Assembly: GCA_001801365.1 (NCBI GenBank)
Contig: MGXL01000130.1
Span: 6,117 to 11,334, forward strand
Reading direction: 5' to 3'
DNA length: 5,218 bases
Origin: Gammaproteobacteria bacterium RBG_16_57_12
Lineage (GTDB): Bacteria > Pseudomonadota > Gammaproteobacteria > RBG-16-57-12
Within the stretch, counting starts at the first letter, position 1; each line of letters opens with the position of its first letter. Shown piece after piece: positions 1 through 5,218 of this stretch. The notes under the pieces were generated by a model. That model ran no database searches. It worked only from the letters and a program-made list of their open reading frames with translations, and had not been told where the DNA came from. Made by a program: the position numbers and the translations under genes.

Positions 1-810
1 GCCCTGCGGCACGGATTGCCGGTACATCAGCCAGCCTCACTCAAAAGCCCCGAGGCGCAGCAGACCCTGGCGCAGCTGTCGCCCGACCTGATGGTGGTGG
101 TGGCCTATGGGCTGTTGTTGCCGCCCGCCGTGTTGAGCATCCCGCGGCTGGGCTGCATCAATGTCCATGCCTCCCTGTTGCCGCGCTGGCGTGGCGCCGC
201 GCCGATTCAGCGCGCCATCCTGGCCGGCGACCGGGAAACCGGCATTACGATCATGCAGATGGATGAAGGCCTGGATACCGGCGCCATGCTGTTGCGCCTG
301 TCCTGCCCGATCAGCGACCAGGATACCGGCGGCAGCCTGCATGATCGCCTGGCCCAACTTGGCGCCGAGGCCCTGCTGCAGGCGCTTGAGCGTCTGGCGG
401 CGGGCAAGCTGGCGCCGGAACCCCAGGATGACCGGCTGGCCACCTATGCCGCCAAGCTGGAAAAGGCCGAGGCCGTGCTGGACTGGCGCCTGCCCGCCGA
501 GGTGCTGGCCCGCAAGATCCGGGCCTTCAATCCCTGGCCGGTGGCGCAGACCGGTTATCTCGGGCAGGTGCTGCGCATCTGGCAGGCCCGGCCTGTCGAT
601 CAAGCCTGTACTGCCGTGCCCGGTACGGTACTCGGGGAGAGCAGGGAGGGTATCGATATTGCCACAGGCGATGGTCTGTTGCGCCTGCTGGAGATTCAGT
701 TGCCCGGCAAGCGCCTTATGGCGGTGGCCGACTTCATTAATGCCCATCATCTCGGGCAGGTCGTGCTCGGGACAGCGGATCACGATACCGGCTATGTCCG
801 CGATATCTGA
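1..810 (+). CDS. fmt: Methionyl-tRNA formyltransferase, 5'-truncated by the window edge
   Basis: Fmt transfers a formyl group from 10-formyltetrahydrofolate to the amino group of initiator Met-tRNA in the cytoplasm, giving the fMet-tRNA used to start translation. The frame is open from base 1 and gives 269 residues before TGA. The TTG at base 16 is not the start, because recognisable Fmt sequence ([11 protein letters not shown]) runs through it. Aligning motifs to E. coli Fmt (315 aa) suggests about 50 N-terminal residues lie upstream. The signature [14 protein letters not shown] is present. The catalytic Asn, His and Asp (E. coli N106, H108, D144) are at bases 160-162, 166-168 and 274-276, with the E. 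coli spacing. The C-terminal tRNA-binding domain follows the AFNPWP motif (about base 526 onward). The last ~15 residues do not show the usual PG-x-R-type ending. rsmB begins 7 bases downstream, which suggests one transcript; def is a common upstream neighbour but is not in view. Confidence 0.97.
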   Translation, partial: ALRHGLPVHQPASLKSPEAQQTLAQLSPDLMVVVAYGLLLPPAVLSIPRLGCINVHASLLPRWRGAAPIQRAILAGDRETGITIMQMDEGLDTGAMLLRLSCPISDQDTGGSLHDRLAQLGAEALLQALERLAAGKLAPEPQDDRLATYAAKLEKAEAVLDWRLPAEVLARKIRAFNPWPVAQTGYLGQVLRIWQARPVDQACTAVPGTVLGESREGIDIATGDGLLRLLEIQLPGKRLMAVADFINAHHLGQVVLGTADHDTGYVRDI

Positions 811-817
811 CAAACAA

Positions 818-2128
818 ATGAACCCCCGTAGTCTTGCCGCCAGGGTGCTCGTGCAGGTGCTGGAGGAGGGGCGGTCCTTGCCCGCTGTGCTCAATGCCGC
901 CAGCCGGGAAATCAACACTTCCGAGACCAGTCTGTTGCGTGAGCTGTGCTACGGCACACTGCGCTGGCAGCGGCGGCTGGATGGCGTATTGCGCCCATTG
1001 CTCAACAAACCGCTCAGGCGCAAGGATGGCGACATTCATGCCCTGCTGCTGATCGGCCTTTACCAATTGATGTATCTGCGCATCGCCCCGCATGCCGCGG
1101 TGGCCGAAACGGTGGCGGCGGCGGTTGCCCTGAACAAGGAATGGGCCAAAGGGCTGGTCAATGCGGTATTGCGCAACTATCTGCGGCAGGCCGGTGAGCT
1201 CGAGGCCAGGGCCGATCGCCAGGAAGAGGCCCGGTATGCCCATCCCGCCTGGTTGATCGAACAGTTGAAGCAGTCCTGGCCGGCCTGCTGGCAGGCCATT
1301 CTCGACGCCAATAATGAGCGTCCCCCCATGACCCTGCGCATCAATCGTTGCCGTACCACGCGCGACGATTATCTGGTGAAGCTGGCGCAGGCCGGCATGG
1401 CGGCCAGTGTCCTGCCTCATGTTGCGGAGGCCATTGCGCTGGAGCGGCCTGTTCCCGTGGAGACCCTGCCGGGCTTCGCGGCAGGTCTGGTTTCGGTGCA
1501 GGATGGCGCGGCACAGCTGGCCGCGCACCTGATGGACCTGCGTCCGGGGCAGCGGGTGCTGGATGCCTGCGCGGCCCCGGGCGGCAAGACCTGCCACATG
1601 CGCGAGCTGGAACCGGCATTGGCCACGCTGATCGCCCTGGACAGCGATGCCGTGCGCCTGTCGCTGATTGAAGAAAATCTGAAACGGCTGCAACTTGCGG
1701 CCACAGTTGTGTCAGGTGACGCCGGGACCCCGGCGCCGTGGTGGGATGGTATGGGGTTTGACCGCATCCTGCTTGATGCCCCCTGTTCGGCGACCGGCGT
1801 TATCCGGCGCCACCCCGATATCAAGGCGCTGCGTCATGCGGAGGATATCGCCGCACTGGCGCAAACACAGCACAATCTGCTGGAGGCCTTGTGGCCGCTG
1901 CTCGTACCGGGCGGGCGCCTGGTGTATGCTACCTGCTCGGTATTGCCCCGTGAGAATGAAGAGCAGGTGCAGGCCTTTTTGGCGCGCCATGACGATGCCA
2001 GGGAAATCGCGCCGGCGGGAGATTGGGGCGAGCCGCGGCCGGCGGGCCGGCAGATATTTCCCGGCTATGGCGGCATGGACGGGTTTTATTACGCCTGCGT
2101 GGAAAAGATCGATGCCGGGCGAAAATAA
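818..2128 (+). CDS. rsmB: 16S rRNA (cytosine-967-C5)-methyltransferase RsmB
   Basis: RsmB uses S-adenosylmethionine to methylate C5 of cytosine 967 in 16S rRNA. The ATG at 818 gives 436 residues, close to E. coli RsmB (429 aa), and starts [11 protein letters not shown] as relatives do. Residues ~2-135 form the NusB-like RNA-binding domain ([28 protein letters not shown]). The Rossmann methyltransferase domain follows, with SAM motif [10 protein letters not shown] at 249-258. Motif [17 protein letters not shown] carries Cys323 and [11 protein letters not shown] carries Cys373. These match E. coli C325 and the catalytic nucleophile C375, also 50 residues apart. The frame stays open far upstream inside fmt, but that stretch is rich in Cys, Trp, Arg and Pro and unlike RsmB. 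An in-frame ATG at 794 would add eight residues and overlap fmt by 17 bases. Neither start has a clear Shine-Dalgarno, so translation may be coupled to fmt. trkA follows after 41 bases. Confidence 0.97.
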   Translation: MNPRSLAARVLVQVLEEGRSLPAVLNAASREINTSETSLLRELCYGTLRWQRRLDGVLRPLLNKPLRRKDGDIHALLLIGLYQLMYLRIAPHAAVAETVAAAVALNKEWAKGLVNAVLRNYLRQAGELEARADRQEEARYAHPAWLIEQLKQSWPACWQAILDANNERPPMTLRINRCRTTRDDYLVKLAQAGMAASVLPHVAEAIALERPVPVETLPGFAAGLVSVQDGAAQLAAHLMDLRPGQRVLDACAAPGGKTCHMRELEPALATLIALDSDAVRLSLIEENLKRLQLAATVVSGDAGTPAPWWDGMGFDRILLDAPCSATGVIRRHPDIKALRHAEDIAALAQTQHNLLEALWPLLVPGGRLVYATCSVLPRENEEQVQAFLARHDDAREIAPAGDWGEPRPAGRQIFPGYGGMDGFYYACVEKIDAGRK

Positions 2129-2169
2129 AACAGGAAGCCGATAACACGAACGTCTGGGATTCAACAACA

Positions 2170-3543
2170 ATGAAAATCATCATACTGGGGGCGGGGCAGG
2201 TCGGTTCATCGGTCGCCGAGAATCTATCCAGCGAGGCCAATGACATCACCGTGGTTGACAGTGATGAGCAGCGCCTGATGGAGCTGCAGGACCGCCTGGA
2301 CATCCGCACCGTGATGGGCGAGGCCTCGTATCCCGCGGTTCTGGAGCAGGCGGGCATCGAGGACGCCGATATGATCCTGGCGGTGACCAACAGCGATGAG
2401 ATCAACATGATCGCCTGCCAGATTGCCTACACGCTCTATCGCACCCCGACCAAGATCGCCCGGGTGCGCGCCGTTGAATACCTCGCCTATCCCAAACTGT
2501 TTGAACAGGAGGCCTTGTCCATCGATGTGCGGATCAGCCCGGAACAGTTGGTGACGGATTACATACAGCACCTCATCGAATACCCGGGCGCCTTGCAGGT
2601 GCTGGATTTTGCCCATGGCAAGGTGCAGCTGGTGGCGGTGCGGGCCGTTTACGGCGGACCGCTGGTCGGGCATGAATTGCGCGCCTTGCGCGAACACATG
2701 CCCGCGGTTCACACGCGCGTGGCGGCCATCTTCCGCCGGGGTAAACCGATCATCCCGCAGGGTGACACGGTGATCGAGGTTGATGATGAGGTGTTTTTCA
2801 TTGCGGCCAAGAAAGATATCCGCAATGTGATGAGCGAATTGCGCAAGGTGGAGCAGCCGGTCAAGCGGGTGATCCTGGCCGGCGGGGGCAATATCGGCAA
2901 ACGCCTGGCCACGGTGCTGGAAAGCAAATACCAGGTGAAGATCATCGAGCATAACAAGGGCAGGGCCCAGAAGCTGGCCGGCGAACTGAACAGGACCATC
3001 GTGCTGGTCGGAGATGCCGCCGATGAAGATCTGCTGCTGGAGGAGAACATCGAGAATACCGACGTATTCTGCGCCCTCACCAATGATGACGAGGCCAATA
3101 TCCTGTCCTCGATGCTGGCCAAACGCCTGGGCGCGCGCATGGTCATGGCCCTGATCAATCGCGCCGCTTATGTGGATCTGGTGCAAAGCGGCACCATCGA
3201 TATCGCCATCTCGCCCCACCAGGCGATGATCGGCAGCCTGCTGGCCCACGTGCGCCGCGGTGATGTGGCGGCGGTCCATTCACTGCGCCGCGGTGCCGCC
3301 GAGGCGATCGAGGCCGTGGCCCATGGTGACAAGAACTCCTCCCGGGTGGTGGGGCGCGCCATCGAGGAGATTAAATTGCCTTACGGCACCAACATCGGGG
3401 CGATCGTGCGCAATGATGAAGTACTGATCGCCCATCACGACACCGTGATTGAACCCGAGGATCATGTGATTCTGTTCCTGGTGGATAAGAAATTCATTCC
3501 GGATGTGGAACGGTTGTTCCAGGTCGGCATCACCTTTCTTTAA
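2170..3543 (+). CDS. trkA: Trk potassium uptake system NAD-binding regulatory subunit TrkA
   Basis: TrkA is the cytoplasmic, peripheral-membrane subunit that binds nucleotides and gates the TrkH K+ channel. The ATG at 2170 gives 457 residues, against 458 in E. coli. It shows the duplicated RCK layout. The first Rossmann half (about 1-120) has GAGQVG at 7-12, the acidic D30 that ends strand 2 (ITVVD), and [13 protein letters not shown] from residue 50. The first TrkA_C domain lies around 140-225. The second Rossmann half has AGGGNIG (glycines 238, 240, 243), E260 in KIIEH, and GDAADEDLL from 281. The second TrkA_C domain lies around 370-453. Both nucleotide sites look intact. The frame is open upstream to 2023 inside rsmB, but only the part from 2170 is TrkA-like. 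A weak GGGA at 2156-2159, 10 bases before the ATG, is the best ribosome-binding candidate. I see no clear promoter in 2129-2169. trkH follows after 39 bases, so both subunits are probably made together. Confidence 0.98.
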   Translation: MKIIILGAGQVGSSVAENLSSEANDITVVDSDEQRLMELQDRLDIRTVMGEASYPAVLEQAGIEDADMILAVTNSDEINMIACQIAYTLYRTPTKIARVRAVEYLAYPKLFEQEALSIDVRISPEQLVTDYIQHLIEYPGALQVLDFAHGKVQLVAVRAVYGGPLVGHELRALREHMPAVHTRVAAIFRRGKPIIPQGDTVIEVDDEVFFIAAKKDIRNVMSELRKVEQPVKRVILAGGGNIGKRLATVLESKYQVKIIEHNKGRAQKLAGELNRTIVLVGDAADEDLLLEENIENTDVFCALTNDDEANILSSMLAKRLGARMVMALINRAAYVDLVQSGTIDIAISPHQAMIGSLLAHVRRGDVAAVHSLRRGAAEAIEAVAHGDKNSSRVVGRAIEEIKLPYGTNIGAIVRNDEVLIAHHDTVIEPEDHVILFLVDKKFIPDVERLFQVGITFL

Positions 3544-3568
3544 CCCGCCGTGATCAGAGAATTCATTC

Positions 3569-3573
3569 AGGAA
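3569..3573 (+). promoter_or_regulatory. Ribosome binding site of trkH
   Basis: AGGAA lies 9 bases upstream of the ATG at 3583, a normal Shine-Dalgarno sequence and spacing. It is the clearest ribosome binding site in the window and supports 3583 as the trkH start and independent initiation of trkH within the transcript. Confidence 0.65.
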
Positions 3574-3582
3574 TAGCGTCGC

Positions 3583-5034
3583 ATGCAGCGTACCAGCATC
3601 CAGCGTATCATCGGTATCCTGTTGATGATCTTCAGCCTCACCATGTTGCCGCCGGTCTTGGTGTCGCTCATCTATGATGACGGCGCCCTGATCGCCTTTC
3701 TGACTGCCTTTGCGGTGATCTATCTGACCGGTTTGGTGATCTGGTTGCCGGTGCGCGGGGAACGCCGTGAATTGCGGCTGCGCGACGGCTTTGTGATCGT
3801 GGCGGCATTCTGGTCCGTGCTCAGCCTGTCGGGCGCCTTGCCCTTCATGATTGCCGAACATCCGCATCTGCATTTTACCGATGCGGTATTCGAGTCGGTA
3901 TCCGGCTTCACCACCACCGGGGCGACTATCATCGCCTCGGGCCTCGACACCCTGCCACATTCCATCATCTATCATCGCGCACAACTGCAATGGCTGGGGG
4001 GCATGGGCATCATCGTGCTGGCGGTGGCGATTCTGCCCATGCTGGGCGTGGGCGGCATGCAGTTGTTCCGCGCCGAGACCCCGGGGCCGATGAAAGATAA
4101 CAAGCTGACGCCGCGCGTCACCGAAACCGCCAAGGCGCTCTGGTATGTGTATCTCGCCATCACCCTGGCCTGCGCCGCGGCCTATGGCGCGGCCGGGATG
4201 AATGCCTTTGATGCCATCACCCACAGTTATTCCACGGTCGCCATAGGCGGCTTTTCCAGCCATGATGCCAGTATCGGGTATTTCAACAGCATCACCATCG
4301 AGTTGATCGCGGTTTTTTTCATGTTGCTTTCCGGGATGAATTTCGCCTTGCACTTTCTGGCCTGGCGCCATCGCAGCCTGCGTCCGTACCGGGACAGCGA
4401 GCTTTATCTTTTTCTGACGGTGATGCTGGGAGGGGTGTTGATCGTCGCGGTTTATCTGTATGCCGGCAATGTCTACGCCGAGCCGCTGACCGCTTTGCGC
4501 AACGCCATGTTTCATGTCGTATCGGTGGGGACGACCACGGGCTTTGTCACCACGGGGTTTGCCCAGTGGCCGGGATTTCTGCCGGTGCTGATCCTGATGA
4601 TCAGCTTTATCGGCGGCTGTGCCGGCTCCACCGGCGGCGGCCTCAAGGTGATACGCTTCATGCTGCTGATCAGGCAGGGCCTGCGCGAGATCAGGCGCAT
4701 GGTCCACCCCAACGCCCAGATGCCGGTCAAGGTGAACCGCAAGGTGGTGCCGGAGCTGGTGGTGCAGGCCGTATGGGGATTCTTTTCGCTGTATGTCGGC
4801 AGCTTTCTGCTGATCTTTCTGGTGCTGCTGGGCACCGGCATGGATCAGGTCAGCGCCTGGTCGGCGGTGGCCTCCTGTATGAATAATACCGGCCCCGGCC
4901 TGGGCGCGGTGACAATGCATTATGCCGATGCCAGCGTTACGGCCAAATGGGCGTTGAGCTTTGCCATGCTGCTCGGGCGCCTGGAGCTGTTTCCCATCCT
5001 GGTTCTGATGGCGCCTGCCTTCTGGCGTAACTGA
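3583..5034 (+). CDS. trkH: Trk potassium uptake system membrane subunit TrkH
   Basis: TrkH is the inner-membrane K+-conducting subunit, gated by TrkA. The protein is 483 residues, E. coli length. An N-terminal hairpin of two helices (about 9-31 and 37-56) precedes four membrane-pore-membrane repeats. The filter loops are visible: ESVSGFTTTGAT (Gly113), STVAIGGFS (Gly222-223), VSVGTTTGFVTTG (Gly320) and CMNNTGPGLG (Gly437). These glycines form the K+ selectivity filter in this family. The glycine-rich stretch GGCAGSTGGGLKV (344-356) matches the intramembrane gating loop within the second helix of repeat 3. MLLGRLELFPIL near the C-terminus carries the conserved Arg (R466) in the last helix. KtrB-type relatives are shorter, and the length plus the N-terminal hairpin and adjacent trkA favour TrkH; a TrkG-like paralogue cannot be excluded by sequence alone. 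It starts 39 bases after trkA with a good ribosome binding site. It ends 9 bases before the stop of a convergent gene. Confidence 0.97.
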   Translation: MQRTSIQRIIGILLMIFSLTMLPPVLVSLIYDDGALIAFLTAFAVIYLTGLVIWLPVRGERRELRLRDGFVIVAAFWSVLSLSGALPFMIAEHPHLHFTDAVFESVSGFTTTGATIIASGLDTLPHSIIYHRAQLQWLGGMGIIVLAVAILPMLGVGGMQLFRAETPGPMKDNKLTPRVTETAKALWYVYLAITLACAAAYGAAGMNAFDAITHSYSTVAIGGFSSHDASIGYFNSITIELIAVFFMLLSGMNFALHFLAWRHRSLRPYRDSELYLFLTVMLGGVLIVAVYLYAGNVYAEPLTALRNAMFHVVSVGTTTGFVTTGFAQWPGFLPVLILMISFIGGCAGSTGGGLKVIRFMLLIRQGLREIRRMVHPNAQMPVKVNRKVVPELVVQAVWGFFSLYVGSFLLIFLVLLGTGMDQVSAWSAVASCMNNTGPGLGAVTMHYADASVTAKWALSFAMLLGRLELFPILVLMAPAFWRN

Positions 5035-5035
5035 T

Positions 5036-5057
5036 GCGCACCTTCAGTAGGGTGCGC
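5036..5057. terminator. Inverted repeat between convergent genes, possible terminator-like hairpin
   Basis: GCGCACC (5036-5042) and GGTGCGC (5051-5057) form a perfect 7-bp GC-rich stem with an 8-base loop. It begins just after the trkH stop and includes the last codons and stop of the minus-strand acyltransferase gene, so it could fold in transcripts from either direction. Neither side is followed by a run of T, so it does not meet the standard for an intrinsic terminator. It could instead slow polymerase or protect 3' ends, or be chance. Confidence 0.35.
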
Positions 5058-5218
5058 GTTCCCCGTCCGAGGGGGTCTTGAAACGTTTATAGCTCCACTG
5101 GTATTGCGCCGGAATGCCGCGCACCGCCTGCTCGATGGCCTGATTGAGCGTGGTCAGCGACCGCACCATATCAGTGCCGGCGATCGTTGGCTCGATGCGC
5201 TGGATATGTAGATGGAAA
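5044..5218 (-). CDS. Lipid A biosynthesis acyltransferase (LpxL/HtrB-LpxM family), C-terminal end only
   Basis: On the minus strand an open frame enters at 5217 and runs 57 codons to TGA (complement of 5044-5046); the N-terminal part lies beyond the window edge. The peptide has a helix-like stretch, TLNQAIEQAVRGIPAQYQW, followed by WSYKRFKTPSDGE and a terminal Tyr. This is the typical C-terminus of the lysophospholipid acyltransferase family, which adds secondary acyl chains to lipid A at the inner face of the inner membrane (compare the E. coli LpxL ending, YMWLHRRFKTRPEG). Family members are about 300 residues long, so about one fifth is visible. The catalytic HxxxxD motif is N-terminal and out of view, so activity and the choice between LpxL, LpxM and LpxP cannot be decided. 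It is convergent with trkH, with 9 bases between stop codons, and is transcribed separately from the four-gene run. Confidence 0.85.
   Translation of the reverse strand, partial: FHLHIQRIEPTIAGTDMVRSLTTLNQAIEQAVRGIPAQYQWSYKRFKTPSDGERAPY

Noticed and set aside
161..817. In-frame upstream extension of rsmB through the fmt gene, suggesting a fused 655-residue protein
   Set aside because: The extension is an out-of-frame reading of fmt, rich in Cys, Trp, Arg and Pro. RsmB similarity begins at 818 and the length from there matches the family.
37..918. A 293-codon minus-strand open frame opposite fmt and the start of rsmB
   Set aside because: It is antisense to conserved fmt coding sequence, has a low-complexity Gly/Gln/His-rich product and no motif I recognise.
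2033..2052. GC-rich palindromic stretch with CCGGC and GCCGG repeats near the end of rsmB
   Set aside because: It lies inside RsmB coding sequence in a Gly/Pro/Arg-rich segment (EPRPAGRQ). It is too far from the stop and has no T-tract, so codon composition explains it.
2023..2169. In-frame upstream extension of trkA into rsmB
   Set aside because: The added 49 residues overlap the RsmB C-terminus in another frame. The canonical TrkA N-terminus [12 protein letters not shown] starts exactly at 2170.
2224..3279. A 351-codon minus-strand open frame opposite trkA
   Set aside because: It is antisense to TrkA, whose motifs are intact throughout, and the His/Gln/Asp-rich product looks like a shadow frame.
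3280..4920. A 546-codon open frame on the minus strand opposite trkA and trkH
   Set aside because: It lies entirely antisense to two well-supported genes. Its translation is dominated by His, Gln, Gly, Asp and Arg with no recognisable domain, typical of the complement of GC-rich codons.
5061..5074. Short CCCC/GGGG stem with a 6-base loop downstream of trkH
   Set aside because: The stem is only 4 bp, it is followed by GTCTTG rather than a T-run, and it lies in acyltransferase coding sequence on the other strand. Chance is the simpler reading.

Overview
The window looks like ordinary, well-conserved chromosome from a gammaproteobacterium. The base composition is GC-rich (about 60% by eye). The protein sequences closely resemble gammaproteobacterial Fmt, RsmB, TrkA and TrkH, and fmt-rsmB-trkA is a recognised gene order in that class. 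I cannot name a genus.

Layout: four genes run left to right on the + strand and take up nearly everything. They are a 5'-truncated fmt (1-810), rsmB (818-2128), trkA (2170-3543) and trkH (3583-5034). The gaps between them are only 7, 41 and 39 bases, with no convincing promoter or terminator in any of them, so they may be co-transcribed. After trkH, the 3' end of a convergent minus-strand gene (5044-5218) encodes the C-terminus of a lipid A acyltransferase of the LpxL/HtrB type. Only 9 bases separate the two stop codons, and a short perfect inverted repeat (5036-5057) spans the junction. No stretch longer than 41 bases lacks a gene.

Function: Fmt formylates initiator Met-tRNA and RsmB methylates C967 of 16S rRNA, so the left half serves translation. 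TrkA and TrkH are the cytoplasmic NAD-binding regulatory subunit and the membrane K+-conducting subunit of one Trk potassium uptake system. In E. coli trkA lies next to rsmB but trkH lies elsewhere; here both subunits are adjacent. The minus-strand gene belongs to outer-membrane lipid A synthesis and is unrelated to the others.

I found no mobile element, repeat array, RNA gene, CRISPR or novel system. All the key motifs I checked in the four + strand proteins are intact. The findings below are small points about boundaries and starts, not evidence of something undescribed.
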